A DNA stretch of 53,495 nucleotides from positions 1 to 53,495 of the forward strand of contig JAGWGA010000010.1 of the NCBI GenBank assembly GCA_028867675.1. The letters are read 5' to 3'. A program made the translations under genes and the position numbers. This document shows, one piece after another, positions 8,921 to 17,943 of the stretch. Within the stretch, counting starts at the first letter, position 1; every line of letters begins with the position of its first letter. The notes under the pieces are model-generated. The model worked only from the letters and a program-made list of their open reading frames with translations. It was not told the DNA's origin and ran no database searches. This stretch comes from Nitrososphaerota archaeon (GTDB lineage: Archaea > Thermoproteota > Nitrososphaeria > Nitrososphaerales > Nitrosopumilaceae).

Positions 8921-9469
8921 TTGAAAATAGCTCTTGATGTAGATGGAGTTCTTGCTGATGTAATAGAATCTTGGTTATCCTATAATAATAAAATAAGACC
9001 AACTATATCTAAATCACAGATATCTGAATGGGATTTTTGGAAAAATCATGATATAAACAAATTTGATTTTTATAATGAACTTTCAATTTGTTGGAGATCA
9101 TGGAAAGATATTCCTCCAACTGAAAATGATATTGCATCTGCTACGGTACAGTTATCAAATATGGGTACTGTCGATATAGTTACTGCAAGAGATGAATCTA
9201 CTCATAATGATGTTAAAAACTGGTTAAAACTCCATAAAATTAATTTCAAAAATTATGTTGGTGTTGTAGAAGGAGTTGAAAAATCAAAACTTGATTATGA
9301 CGTCTTTATTGACGATTCGCCTCTTAATGCAAAAAACATGCTTGAAAAAGGAAAATCTGTAATACTCTACTCCCAGCCTTGGAATTTGTCTTTTGAAGAT
9401 AAAAGGGCAACAAGAATTCATGAACTAAAAAATGCTGTACCTGTAATTGATAATATAATTAATCAGTAA
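8921..9469 (+). CDS. HAD-superfamily 5'-nucleotidase-like protein (NT5C/5'(3')-deoxyribonucleotidase type)
   Basis: The 182-residue protein starts ALDVDGVLADV, with the two HAD motif-I aspartates D6 and D8. It continues with the motif-II region VTARDE and ends with the motif-IV FIDDSPLNAKNM. Small cap and length match the NT5C group, which dephosphorylates (deoxy)nucleoside monophosphates; the substrate here is unknown. Start is TTG at 8921, two bases after the dnaJ stop codon, so it is co-transcribed with the chaperone genes. No functional link to protein folding is obvious. Confidence 0.75.
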   Translation: MKIALDVDGVLADVIESWLSYNNKIRPTISKSQISEWDFWKNHDINKFDFYNELSICWRSWKDIPPTENDIASATVQLSNMGTVDIVTARDESTHNDVKNWLKLHKINFKNYVGVVEGVEKSKLDYDVFIDDSPLNAKNMLEKGKSVILYSQPWNLSFEDKRATRIHELKNAVPVIDNIINQ

Positions 9470-9556
9470 ATAATTTTGAAATCTAGATAATTTTTTATTC
9501 TGATTTTTGTCTTGTAATAAAGACACTTATTGTAGGATTCTAAATCTCACGTTGTT

Positions 9557-9641
9557 GCGGGGGTCGCCTAGCCTGGTCAACGGCGTAAGGCTCAGAACCT
9601 TATCTTTTAGGAGTTCGTGGGTTCAAATCCCACCTCCCGCA
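9557..9641 (+). tRNA. tRNA-Leu (anticodon CAG)
   Basis: This is a class II tRNA of 85 bases. The acceptor stem GCGGGGG pairs with CTCCCGC, with discriminator A at 9641. The anticodon stem TAAGG/CCTTA is perfect and encloses loop CTCAGAA, giving anticodon CAG. A long variable arm (TCTTTTAGGAGTTC) follows, then the T arm GTGGG-TTCAAAT-CCCAC. The bases after the discriminator are CC but not CCA, so the CCA end is not fully encoded. No intron is seen. Confidence 0.93.
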
Positions 9642-9649
9642 CCTCTTCG

Positions 9650-9658
9650 TTTTTGTTT
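9650..9658 (+). terminator. T-rich terminator after tRNA-Leu
   Basis: TTTTTGTTT begins nine bases after the tRNA and overlaps the gatE stop codon on the other strand. Archaeal RNA polymerase stops at such T tracts without needing a hairpin. Confidence 0.4.
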
Positions 9659-11564
9659 ACTTGGGATCTATCTTGTTCTTGATTTTATTTTCTAAAAGTT
9701 GATTTAATTTCTGACCATCTACTTTACCCCGTAATGTTTTCATGGCTAATCCCATAAGAGGACCCATTGATCTTAGACCTTGTTCTTGGATAATCTTAAG
9801 GTTGGATTCTATCAATTTGTCTAATATTTGATGCAATTCCGTATCTTGTATGGTATTCAATGCATTAGATTGTATGGCATCTGAAATTGTTTTTGCCTTT
9901 CCACTCATGATACTTTCAAATATCATTTCAAGTGATTCTTTTGCTATCTTTTCATCTACTATTAACCTAAAAGCTTCCAAAATATCTGAGGTTTTTAATA
10001 ATTCTGAATTCATACCGCGTCGTTCCAAATTTGTAATAGTTCCACAAAGAATTGAGGCAACAAAATTTGGAGGGACTCTCTTATCCTTGCATATTGTTTC
10101 AAACAGATCTAAATATTCTGAATCAAATACCTGAGCCGAAAGCTGCTGATTTAATTCGTATTGTTTTTGCAATGCTAAAAGATTCTCCTCCCATGATTTT
10201 GGAATCTTATTTCTTGCTTCCTCTATCTCTGTATTATTTACTATAATTGGTGGAATGTCAGTCTCTGGATACATTCTTGAAGAACCTGGTCTTGGTCGTA
10301 GGAACACTGTCTCACCTGTAATTGTGGCAACTCTTGTCTCTGCAGGTATTCCACTTTTTGCATCCTCAATTCTCTTAATGAGGGATTCAATCACAATGTC
10401 TAATTTTCTTTGATTTCCAGCCAAGATGATAAAAGCATCATTAGAACCTGCATCAAGTAACTTCCTTACCTCTTTAATCTCTGATTCTTCAATTCCGTAG
10501 TTTGGTAGTTCATCAGAATGAAATATTCCACCTAATCCAAAGAATCTTACCAGCTCACCTAATTGTTTTCCTAATCTTATTCCTGGATATGGTTCCCATC
10601 CAAACATTCCTGAAAACCCTTTGATTTTCATTGCTTTCATTGATGATCCTTCTGTAAGGGATTTCTGAACAACTTTTGATTTACAATTCTTGAATATACC
10701 AGATACGTCTTTTACATCTTGATCTTTTACTATTTTTTCTGTTTTTAATGTCCTTAATTTCTCTGCAATAATTTTAAGACCATGTTGCCTTTTAGCCTCG
10801 TATTCGATTACTTTTTCTAACTGATCTAGTTTCTGAACTCCTTTTACTTCTATCACTGCTCCGCCCCCTTCTATTGATACATTAACATCCTGTCTGATTG
10901 AACCAAGACCTCTTCCCACTCTTTTTGTTGCACGCAACATTCGACCCAGAGTTAATGCAATATTCTTTATTTCTTCAGGAGTACCAGAAACTGGATCTAG
11001 AGCTATTTCTATTAGTGGTATACCAAGTCTGTCTAAACTATACTCTCTTGTATTTCCTGAATCTTTGAGTAGCTTTGCAGCATCTTCTTCAAGGCAAATA
11101 CTTTGAACACCTATACTCTTACCGTTTACCTCAAGACTTCCACCTGAAGACACCAACATTGTTCTTTGAAAACCTGATGTGTTGGAGCCGTCAATTACAA
11201 GCTTTCTCATTACATAGATCTCATTGAAAATATTTGATTTCAATGCAGAAGATAGAATCAAGACGGTTTCTTTTGCAAGGGGATCTACATCATGTGGTGG
11301 TTCATCATCTTGCTCTACAAGACAACTACTTTCTGGGTTGCTAAAATATGAAATCGTTTTTTCCTTACTTTTCTCAAAAAGAGCACTAGGATCAAACTCT
11401 CCCAACTCGCTACTTGTAATTCTTAATTTGCGTGTAAAATTAATCGAATATTCGTCTGATTCAATAGGCTTACAATTACAAAATAACTTGCGACCTGTTG
11501 CAAGCTGTTGATGTATTTCTAGTCCTACAAGAAGTCCTATTTTATCAATTTGAATTTCAGACAT
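9657..11564 (-). CDS. gatE: Glutamyl-tRNA(Gln) amidotransferase subunit E
   Basis: GatE activates and transamidates Glu-tRNA(Gln) to Gln-tRNA(Gln) with ammonia supplied by GatD, the archaea-specific route. The 635-residue protein begins GLLVGLEIHQQLATGRKLFCNC, the GatB/GatE signature. It carries the family motifs CLEEDAAK, RLGIPLIEIALDP, the insert typical of GatE near residues 270-400, and a C-terminal YqeY-like tail domain that binds the tRNA elbow. The start is ATG at 11564. It lies 32 bases downstream of gatD in the same direction, forming a gatD-gatE operon. Confidence 0.95.
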   Translation of the reverse strand: MSEIQIDKIGLLVGLEIHQQLATGRKLFCNCKPIESDEYSINFTRKLRITSSELGEFDPSALFEKSKEKTISYFSNPESSCLVEQDDEPPHDVDPLAKETVLILSSALKSNIFNEIYVMRKLVIDGSNTSGFQRTMLVSSGGSLEVNGKSIGVQSICLEEDAAKLLKDSGNTREYSLDRLGIPLIEIALDPVSGTPEEIKNIALTLGRMLRATKRVGRGLGSIRQDVNVSIEGGGAVIEVKGVQKLDQLEKVIEYEAKRQHGLKIIAEKLRTLKTEKIVKDQDVKDVSGIFKNCKSKVVQKSLTEGSSMKAMKIKGFSGMFGWEPYPGIRLGKQLGELVRFFGLGGIFHSDELPNYGIEESEIKEVRKLLDAGSNDAFIILAGNQRKLDIVIESLIKRIEDAKSGIPAETRVATITGETVFLRPRPGSSRMYPETDIPPIIVNNTEIEEARNKIPKSWEENLLALQKQYELNQQLSAQVFDSEYLDLFETICKDKRVPPNFVASILCGTITNLERRGMNSELLKTSDILEAFRLIVDEKIAKESLEMIFESIMSGKAKTISDAIQSNALNTIQDTELHQILDKLIESNLKIIQEQGLRSMGPLMGLAMKTLRGKVDGQKLNQLLENKIKNKIDPK

Positions 11565-11596
11565 TTGTAATTTTATTCTTGCACTTGCTTTAAAGC

Positions 11597-12880
11597 TTAG
11601 TCTGAAAATTCAAGCGCAATATTTTCTTTCATTATCTTTGTTACTTCATCAACGTCTTTGAAATTAGCCAGTGCCCACATTGTTTTTACAAGAGCCGTTT
11701 CAGGTATCATGTTTCCAAGTGGTACTACTCCTAGATTCAATAGATCCCTTCCACTATCATAGACGGTCATTCTTACCATTCCGTCAATACACTGAGAAGT
11801 CATTCCAATGAATAATCCCTTTTTCTTTGCTTTTTCTATTGCACCATACATTGTCTTACCCACATGTCCAAGTCCAGTCCCCTCGATGATTACTCCTTTG
11901 TATCTGGAATCTATAGCATAATTCATAATCTCAGGATCAAGGCCGGGATAATATTTTAGCAATAAAACACGATTATCAAATTTGATCTTTGGTGTGTATT
12001 CTCTCTGAGGAACACTGAACAGCTTGTTTTGTTCAATATTGTTTCCTTTTACAATATATGCAGGAGGACCACCTATGGTCTTGAAAGCGTCTCTTCTGCT
12101 TGTGTGATTCTTTCTCACTCGTGTAGCCCAGTTGCAGGCAATTTCATCATCACTTGAATTATTGTGCATTACGACAAAAATGCCAGGAGAGTGTGCTTGT
12201 ATCAAAAATTTGGTCGCAGCTATTAGATTCAATGCTGCATCAGATGATGGTCTATCTGATGATCTCTGAGAACCTACTAAAGCAACAGGCTTTGGAAATC
12301 CAGCCAAAGAAAATGCTAGTGCTGATGCAGTATATTGCATAGTATCTGTACCGTGGGCTACTATGATTCCATCATACTCTGATTTGGAATAATAATCAAG
12401 TTTCTCTGCTATCTTTATCCAGTGCTCGGGAAGTAAATTTTCAGAATATTCTGAAAAAAGTACTTCGGTATCTATGTTAGCAATTGTTGCAAGTTCTGGA
12501 ACACTTGCATTAAGCTCTGCTGCAGAAAGTGCAGGAGTAACACCTCCTGTTCTGTAATCTATTCTGCTTGCAATTGTTCCTCCAGTTGATAATAGAAGAA
12601 TTTTTGGAAGTTTTGGATTTGGTTGTGATTGGTGAATGTTTTCTTTTTTTGTTGTAGGTACGGTCTCTAATTCTATTTTTTTAATTTTATCCAGTTCTAA
12701 TCCTATGTTATATCCACTTTTTAGTTTCAAAACGATGTGATGATCATCACTGTGTTCATATCTTGGCATTACAACTCCTGAGTAAATCAAATCTGCATGA
12801 ATTTTTACTTGACTTCCTACCTCTATCTTGTTATTTGAAAGAAATTCCAGCACTTTTCCTTTGTATCCTAAATATGACAT
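11597..12880 (-). CDS. gatD: Glutamyl-tRNA(Gln) amidotransferase subunit D
   Basis: GatD is the asparaginase-like glutaminase that supplies ammonia to GatE. Residues 1-80 are the GatD-specific N-terminal domain. The asparaginase fold then starts with STGGTIASR (catalytic Thr102) and has the second active-site motif HGTDT at 176-180. Length (427) is normal. The start is ATG 12880. A TATA-like element 21-30 bases upstream supports a short or absent leader, and gatE follows in the same operon. Confidence 0.95.
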   Translation of the reverse strand: MSYLGYKGKVLEFLSNNKIEVGSQVKIHADLIYSGVVMPRYEHSDDHHIVLKLKSGYNIGLELDKIKKIELETVPTTKKENIHQSQPNPKLPKILLLSTGGTIASRIDYRTGGVTPALSAAELNASVPELATIANIDTEVLFSEYSENLLPEHWIKIAEKLDYYSKSEYDGIIVAHGTDTMQYTASALAFSLAGFPKPVALVGSQRSSDRPSSDAALNLIAATKFLIQAHSPGIFVVMHNNSSDDEIACNWATRVRKNHTSRRDAFKTIGGPPAYIVKGNNIEQNKLFSVPQREYTPKIKFDNRVLLLKYYPGLDPEIMNYAIDSRYKGVIIEGTGLGHVGKTMYGAIEKAKKKGLFIGMTSQCIDGMVRMTVYDSGRDLLNLGVVPLGNMIPETALVKTMWALANFKDVDEVTKIMKENIALEFSD

Positions 12881-12900
12881 TCACTAGGTTGTGGAAAAGT

Positions 12901-12910
12901 TATTTTATTA
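12901..12910 (-). promoter_or_regulatory. TATA box of the gatD-gatE operon
   Basis: On the minus strand TAATAAAATA lies 21-30 bases before the gatD ATG at 12880. It sits between the 3' end of cdc48 and gatD. Confidence 0.4.
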
Positions 12911-12913
12911 AAA

Positions 12914-15115
12914 TTACCTATAGTAAGGTACTGCGATTTTTTCGCCTATCTTTAGTTCTTTTTGGGTCTTTACCTTTCTTACGGCTTCCTCAAAATGTCT
13001 CATGGTGACCTTTGCCTCAGCTGCCTGTTTTTCTGCTTCCTTTTGGTCAGGATATTTATCAAGAAATTCATGAATGACTAGAGATACTGCAGTATTTGCT
13101 ATGGAAGCTACATCTGCACCACTCATTCCATCAGTAGCTTCTGCAATTTTGTCAATGTCTACATAATCTGGATTCTTGATTCCATTTGTCATGGGTTCTC
13201 TTATTACAGGAATTTCCTTTGTGTTTATCTCCAAGATCTTCTTCCTTCCTTCTTTATCTGGCAATGGAACAAGTATGATTTTATCAAATCTGCCTGGTCT
13301 TAGTAATGCGGTATCTATCATGTCTGCTCTATTGGTTGCAGCAAGTACCACAACACCATGTAAGCTTTCTATTCCATCTAATTCAGTTAAAAGCTGACTT
13401 ACCACTCTTTCTGTAACTGCTGTTTCTCCTCCTACTCCACGTATTGGAGCAATGGAATCAATTTCATCAAAAAATATTACACAAGGTGATGCTTGTCTTG
13501 CACGTCTGAAAATTTCTCTTATACCTCTCTCTGATTCTCCTACCCATTTTGATAATAATTCTGGTCCTCTTACAGAAATGAAGTTAGCTTCACTTTCAGT
13601 AGCTACAGCTTTTGCCATCAAAGTTTTACCAGTTCCACTAGGGCCATGCAATAGAATTCCTCTTGGCATTCTATGTCCTAGCTTAGTGTAAAGAGTAGGA
13701 TATTTCATTGGCCATTCTACAGCTTCTTGAAGTTCGCGTTTTACATTTTCAAGTCCACCTACTTCGTCCCAACTTACGTCAGGATTTTCAATGAATACTT
13801 CACGCATTCCAGATGGAGTAACTTCTCTTATTGCATTCTGGAAATCGTCTCCATTCACTATGAGTTTATCAAGTGTCTCTGGTGGGAGTTTCTCATCTTC
13901 TAAATTCAATTCAGGAAGTAGTCTTCTAAGACATTTCATTGCACCTTCCTTGCATAGGTATTCTAAATCAGCTCCGACGTAACCGTGACTTATTGCTGCA
14001 ATCTTATCTAAATTGACATCGTCACTAAGTGGCATGTTTCGTGTGTGTATCATTAAGATGTCCTTTCTACCTTTCTTGTCAGGTACTTTAATCTCAATTT
14101 CTCTATCAAATCTTCCAGGTCTTCTAAGAGCTGGATCAATTGCGTTTGGTCTGTTAGTTGCAGCTATTACAATTACTTTTCCTCTAGCTTCAAGACCGTC
14201 CATCAAAGAAAGTAACTGGGAAACTACTCTTCTTTCAACTTCTCCTGTGACCTCTTCTCTCTTTGGAGCTATTGAATCAATTTCGTCAATAAATATGATA
14301 GATGGTGATTTCTCTTTTGCCTCTTTGAAAATTTCTCTTAGTCTAGCTTCACTTTCACCATAAAATTTACTCATTATTTCTGGTCCTGATATGCTTATGA
14401 AATGTGCATTACTTTCATTTGCAACAGCTTTTGCCAAAAGTGTTTTTCCAGTTCCTGGGGGTCCATACAATAATACACCTTTTGGAGCTTCAATTCCAAG
14501 CTTCTCAAAAATCTCTGGATGTCTCAGAGGAAGTTCTATCATTTCACGAACTTTCTTAATTTCATCAGTTAATCCTCCAATGTCTTCATAGGTTACTTGT
14601 GGTACACCCCGAAGCGTTTCTCCTTTTTCGGCAATGTGGAACACTGTCTTTTGTGTAACAAGTACTGCATCAGCCGCAGGTGTAACTCCTATGACTTGAA
14701 AAGTTAACCTTCCACCAAAATATGGAACCATTACATTGTCTCCTTTTATCAAAGGAACACTTTCTAATGCATCAGCAAGATATCTTTCATCAATTGGTGG
14801 TATTGCTTCTAGCGGAGCTACAACAATTTTCTCAGCAGCTACTGCCTTGATCTTTTTGACTGCAACAGTATCTCCAATGGCAATTCCTGCATTATTTCGC
14901 ACTAGACCATCTACTCTGATGATACCCTTGCCTTCATCAGAAGGATAAAGTGGTAAACACTTGGCTACAGTCCTTCTTTTTCCCTTGATTTCAATAACAT
15001 CGCCTGTAGAAGCTCCAAGCGAATCCATAGAATCATAATCAATGCGTGCCACTCCTCTTCCAACATCCCGAGTATAAGCCTCAAGTACCTTAAGGGAGAG
15101 TGTGTTCTGGCTCAC
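12914..15115 (-). CDS. cdc48: CDC48/VAT-type AAA+ ATPase
   Basis: This hexameric unfoldase feeds proteins to the archaeal proteasome and disassembles complexes. The 733-residue protein has an N domain (double-psi barrel, about 1-180) and two AAA modules. The first has Walker A GPPGTGKT near residue 220 and Walker [13 protein letters not shown]. The second has Walker A GPSGTGKT near 495 and [10 protein letters not shown]. Both have arginine-finger regions of the [10 protein letters not shown] type. The last residues PYYR form a hydrophobic-Tyr-X tail, the motif that docks ATPases on the 20S proteasome. The start is GTG at 15115 with a TATA box 21-32 bases upstream. It is divergent from rpl2. 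Confidence 0.95.
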   Translation of the reverse strand: MSQNTLSLKVLEAYTRDVGRGVARIDYDSMDSLGASTGDVIEIKGKRRTVAKCLPLYPSDEGKGIIRVDGLVRNNAGIAIGDTVAVKKIKAVAAEKIVVAPLEAIPPIDERYLADALESVPLIKGDNVMVPYFGGRLTFQVIGVTPAADAVLVTQKTVFHIAEKGETLRGVPQVTYEDIGGLTDEIKKVREMIELPLRHPEIFEKLGIEAPKGVLLYGPPGTGKTLLAKAVANESNAHFISISGPEIMSKFYGESEARLREIFKEAKEKSPSIIFIDEIDSIAPKREEVTGEVERRVVSQLLSLMDGLEARGKVIVIAATNRPNAIDPALRRPGRFDREIEIKVPDKKGRKDILMIHTRNMPLSDDVNLDKIAAISHGYVGADLEYLCKEGAMKCLRRLLPELNLEDEKLPPETLDKLIVNGDDFQNAIREVTPSGMREVFIENPDVSWDEVGGLENVKRELQEAVEWPMKYPTLYTKLGHRMPRGILLHGPSGTGKTLMAKAVATESEANFISVRGPELLSKWVGESERGIREIFRRARQASPCVIFFDEIDSIAPIRGVGGETAVTERVVSQLLTELDGIESLHGVVVLAATNRADMIDTALLRPGRFDKIILVPLPDKEGRKKILEINTKEIPVIREPMTNGIKNPDYVDIDKIAEATDGMSGADVASIANTAVSLVIHEFLDKYPDQKEAEKQAAEAKVTMRHFEEAVRKVKTQKELKIGEKIAVPYYR

Positions 15116-15135
15116 AGTTTTAGCACCCTCAAACT

Positions 15136-15147
15136 AATTTTTATACC
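15136..15147 (-). promoter_or_regulatory. TATA box of cdc48
   Basis: On the minus strand GGTATAAAAATT lies 21-32 bases before the GTG start of cdc48, a strong TATA match with leaderless spacing. Confidence 0.55.
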
Positions 15148-15183
15148 TTTGTTGCCTTTGATCCAGAACAATAGATCAGAAGA

Positions 15184-15193
15184 TTAAAATTTA
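15184..15193 (+). promoter_or_regulatory. TATA box of rpl2
   Basis: TTAAAATTTA lies 24-33 bases before the TTG start of ribosomal protein L2. With the cdc48 box it makes a 101-base back-to-back promoter region. Confidence 0.45.
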
Positions 15194-15216
15194 CAGGATA
15201 AGGCAAAATCGATACA

Positions 15217-15948
15217 TTGGGTAAGCGACCACTAGTAAGAAGACGAGGTAGAGGAGGTATGCAATTTCGTGCAGCTTCTACTGGCAAGTTACTTCCAGCA
15301 AAGTATCCTCGATTTCCATTGGCTGAACAACATGAGGCTAAAGTGGTAGATATTGTTCATGAGACTGGAAGAGATGCTCCTCTTGCTAAAATTCTATTTG
15401 AAAATGGATTATTGTCTTTCATTCCGTCAATTCTTGGTACTAAAATTGGTTCAAAATTATTCTTTGGTCTAAAATCTGCAATTTCTCCTGGTAATGTAAT
15501 CAGTATTCAAAACATTCCAGATGGTACTATAGTATGTAATGTCGAGAAACATTTCGGTGATGGAGGAGCTATAGTAAAATCTGCTGGAACATATGCAACA
15601 GTCTTTTCTCATAGTACTGAAGGTGTAACAATAAAACTCCCATCTGGAAAATTTACAACTCTTAATCCACAAAACCGCGCTATGATTGGGGTTCTTGCTG
15701 GAGGGGGTGTTGGTGATAGGCCATTTATGAGAGCTGGTCCTGCTTGGAGAAGAAAGCGCTCAAAGGGACACAAATATCCAATAGTCAGAGGTGTTGCTCA
15801 AGCAGTATATGTTCACCCACACGGTGGTGGAAGACATCAACACGTAGGAAGAAGCTCAACAGTTTCAAGAAACGCTCCTCCAGGACGCAAGGTCGGTAGC
15901 ATCGCAGCTAGAAAGACTGGCCGTTCCAGAATGAAAGAGCGAGCATAA
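15217..15948 (+). CDS. rpl2: Large ribosomal subunit protein uL2
   Basis: L2 binds 23S rRNA at the peptidyl-transferase centre and the subunit bridge. The 243-residue protein matches archaeal/eukaryotic L2: RRRGRGGMQFRA near the N-terminus, the central RNA-binding fold (GTYATVFSH, LPSGKFTTLNPQNRAMIGVLAGGG), and the universally conserved C-terminal PIVRGVAQAVYVHPHGGG. Start is TTG at 15217. It stands outside the large ribosomal protein operon that includes L2 in many other archaea, divergent from cdc48 and 39 bases upstream of an acylphosphatase. Confidence 0.95.
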   Translation: MGKRPLVRRRGRGGMQFRAASTGKLLPAKYPRFPLAEQHEAKVVDIVHETGRDAPLAKILFENGLLSFIPSILGTKIGSKLFFGLKSAISPGNVISIQNIPDGTIVCNVEKHFGDGGAIVKSAGTYATVFSHSTEGVTIKLPSGKFTTLNPQNRAMIGVLAGGGVGDRPFMRAGPAWRRKRSKGHKYPIVRGVAQAVYVHPHGGGRHQHVGRSSTVSRNAPPGRKVGSIAARKTGRSRMKERA

Positions 15949-15987
15949 TTTCTCAAGACTAATTAGTAGTTTTCAAAAAGAAATCTT

Positions 15988-16266
15988 ATGAATTCAAAAA
16001 GAGTTCATCTTTTGATTAGTGGTAGAGTTCAAGGTGTTTACTTTCGTCAGGGAACAATGGAAACAGCTGAAAAAAATAATGTCCTAGGCTGGGTACGAAA
16101 TCTTCCAGACAATAGAGTGGAATCTATTCTGGAAGGAAATTCTTCAAGTGTAGATGCTGTAGTGGAATGGGCCCATTTTGGTCCTGCGGGAGCAGTAGTA
16201 GATGAATTAAAAATTATGGAAGAACCCTACGTAGGAGAATTCTTGGAATTTGAAATTCGATATTAA
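15988..16266 (+). CDS. acyP: Acylphosphatase
   Basis: This small enzyme hydrolyses acyl phosphates such as acetyl- or carbamoyl-phosphate. The 92-residue protein has the family signature GRVQGVYFRQ with catalytic Arg20 and the second motif GWVRNLPDNRVE with catalytic Asn38. Length is typical. The start is ATG 15988, 39 bases after rpl2. The 3' end overlaps the convergent neighbour by four bases. Confidence 0.93.
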   Translation: MNSKRVHLLISGRVQGVYFRQGTMETAEKNNVLGWVRNLPDNRVESILEGNSSSVDAVVEWAHFGPAGAVVDELKIMEEPYVGEFLEFEIRY

Positions 16267-16592
16267 TGAATATTGGTATATGCTTCTAAAAGAAGTTTCT
16301 TGATTTCATCAAGATTGTCATTTAATTTAATTTCTATTTCTTTTTCAGGTTCTTTTCTATCTCTCTTGATTTTTAGTATGATAAAATCTCGTTGAGGTTC
16401 GATATCTGCAAAATTTCTAAATGTCATGGATTTTGAAAACACGATTCTATGCATACGTATGTCTTCTACTACGTTTTTTCCAAGTGTAAAACAATAACTG
16501 CGAAGTTCATCAAATAGTGTTGCTACATTGGAGGGTAAAGTTGCTCTAAATTCTTCATAAGTTCTCTTCTTTCCCGAGATTAATCCTTCCAT
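16263..16592 (-). CDS. DUF5655-like protein
   Basis: The 109-residue protein resembles the DUF5655 domain: a helix with LFDELRSYCFTLG, then KNVVEDIRMHRIVFSKSMTFRNFADIEPQRDFIILKIK. The strand pattern and the 'F-A-D-x-x-P-Q-R-D' segment fit that family, sometimes found next to or within restriction or transport-annotated proteins; no activity is established. The start is ATG 16592. It overlaps the end of acyP by four bases and lies downstream of the SRP RNA in the same direction. Confidence 0.6.
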   Translation of the reverse strand: MEGLISGKKRTYEEFRATLPSNVATLFDELRSYCFTLGKNVVEDIRMHRIVFSKSMTFRNFADIEPQRDFIILKIKRDRKEPEKEIEIKLNDNLDEIKKLLLEAYTNIH

Positions 16593-16622
16593 GTTATTTC
16601 TAGTTTGATTTAAGAATATTAA

Positions 16623-16939
16623 GGTAGTAGATCCGCTAGTTCCAGTCTAGACAAGCGGTCTCATCTCAAGTCAAGCAAGATCCGCCACGTAGACGAAGCA
16701 GCGTGGATGTTCTACCTTAGGATTGCTCCCTCCCGGACCTCATCCCTTTCGGCAGTTCAAACTTGAGAGCCATCCCTTCGGATAACCTCAGTCTTATATC
16801 CACCCGCTTCGGCGTGATTTCATATCCGCAAGTCAAGCGAGTACCGTCTATCTAGAGATTTATCCAGCGGTTACTGGTCTCTGCATATAGCCGGTTTCAG
16901 AGGCAGGGCACGGCTAGCGCCCCAACCCTACCTACTACC
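16623..16939 (-). ncRNA. ffs: Signal recognition particle RNA (archaeal 7S RNA)
   Basis: Read on the minus strand, the RNA starts GGUAGUAG and ends CUACUACC, closing helix 1 as in archaeal SRP RNAs, for a length of about 317 bases. The diagnostic helix-8 element AGGUCCGGGAGGGAGCA (16724-16740) matches the universal SRP54-binding motif AGGUCCGGAAGGAAGCA with a GNRA tetraloop (GGGA). A further hairpin CCACG...CGUGG next to it fits helix 6, the SRP19 site. It is the only gene-sized non-coding block in the window. The exact ends are inferred from the terminal pairing. Confidence 0.9.
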
Positions 16940-16959
16940 AAATTTATTGTAATTACAAG

Positions 16960-16969
16960 TTCTTTATTT
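16960..16969 (-). promoter_or_regulatory. TATA box of the SRP RNA gene
   Basis: On the minus strand AAATAAAGAA lies 21-30 bases before the inferred first base of the SRP RNA at 16939, within the gap after ncsA. Confidence 0.5.
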
Positions 16970-16978
16970 GCATTGGGT

Positions 16979-17887
16979 TTAGTTCAATCGGAGATTAGTC
17001 AATGTACTACAGACCGAACAAATCTCTCCTGTGCACTCATTTCCACATTTTGAACAGACTTTCCATTCTGAATTATTGGAATCTTTGAGAGTAGAAGATA
17101 TCTTTAGAATTGATCTATACATATTATTTTTAATACCACTATGAGTCTTTTCTAAAGAATTTAGAAAATTACGAATTTCTGTTCTAATTCCCTCATTCAT
17201 ATGTGGACATTCTTCTGACTGGAATGGAATTTCATTAGTAAATGCATAGAAGACAATCTCGTTTTCATAAATTTCACAAAATGGCTTTATCTTTCGTATT
17301 TTGTTTTCCGAAGTATCTGGTTCCATCCAGCCAATTTTCTTTGTATCTCCAGAAATAATATTTATGATAAAAGTTTGCAGCATGTCATCCAAGTTGTGAC
17401 CTGTTGCTATTACATCTACTCCAAGATCAGAAGCACCAAAATCTATTGCCCTTCTTCTTAATATTCCACATATGGAACAAGATGAAATTTTATCATTACC
17501 TCTAAGTTCGAGGGTCTGTTCTAGAGTCGTCCCAAAGAGGGAATAATATGGATATACTTTATGTTCCACATCTAGCTTTTTGCAAAACTCTTCTACAATC
17601 TTAAGAGCTTCATCTCTGTATCCTGGAATTCCTTCATCGACTGTTATAGCTTTTATCTTGAAATTATGTTCTAGGGAAATTTTTTTTAATACTTGTAATA
17701 ATGAGAGTGAATCTTTTCCGCCGGATACTGCAACTCCTACAACATCACCAGATTTTATCATGTTGTACTTTGCGGTAGTCTTTGCAGCTTTGTGAATAAT
17801 TGAATTTGAAAAGCATTCTGAACAAAGATTCTCTCCTGAATATTTTCTAGAGTAAACTACAACATTCTCACAACGGTCACACTTCAT
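16979..17887 (-). CDS. ncsA: tRNA thiolation enzyme, TtuA/NcsA family
   Basis: These enzymes adenylate a tRNA uridine and insert sulfur, taken in archaea from a ubiquitin-like carrier. The 302-residue protein has an N-terminal zinc finger (CDRC...CSEC), the PP-loop SGGKDS at 55-60, cysteines C137 and C140 (CSIC) plus C227 (EECPH), which match the three [4Fe-4S] ligands of TtuA, and a C-terminal zinc ribbon (CSKC...CSVC). Whether it modifies wobble U34 or U54 cannot be told from sequence. The start is ATG 17887. It follows the site-2 protease gene by 56 bases. The fused carrier/E1 at 1774-3090 is a candidate partner. Confidence 0.88.
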   Translation of the reverse strand: MKCDRCENVVVYSRKYSGENLCSECFSNSIIHKAAKTTAKYNMIKSGDVVGVAVSGGKDSLSLLQVLKKISLEHNFKIKAITVDEGIPGYRDEALKIVEEFCKKLDVEHKVYPYYSLFGTTLEQTLELRGNDKISSCSICGILRRRAIDFGASDLGVDVIATGHNLDDMLQTFIINIISGDTKKIGWMEPDTSENKIRKIKPFCEIYENEIVFYAFTNEIPFQSEECPHMNEGIRTEIRNFLNSLEKTHSGIKNNMYRSILKISSTLKDSNNSEWKVCSKCGNECTGEICSVCSTLTNLRLN

Positions 17888-17943
17888 GGCGCAATTATCT
17901 ATCTCCCAAATTTAACCATATGTTGATTACAAAAATATCTATT

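Noticed and set aside
9508-9525. Small inverted repeat TGTCTT/AAGACA upstream of tRNA-Leu
   Set aside because: Only six bases per arm with a six-base loop and no T tract after it; expected by chance in A/T-rich sequence.
9507-9695. 62-codon frame across the tRNA-Leu gene
   Set aside because: It reads through a well-formed tRNA and into the antisense of gatE; not a credible protein.
13791-14591. Several 60-116 codon frames on the plus strand inside cdc48
   Set aside because: They lie antisense to highly conserved AAA+ sequence, are serine-rich and of low complexity as typical for shadows, and have no promoter of their own.
16593-16978. Structured, G+C-rich non-coding block considered as an rRNA fragment or a riboswitch
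   Set aside because: The helix-8 motif AGGUCCGGGAGGGAGCA and the paired ends identify it as SRP RNA.
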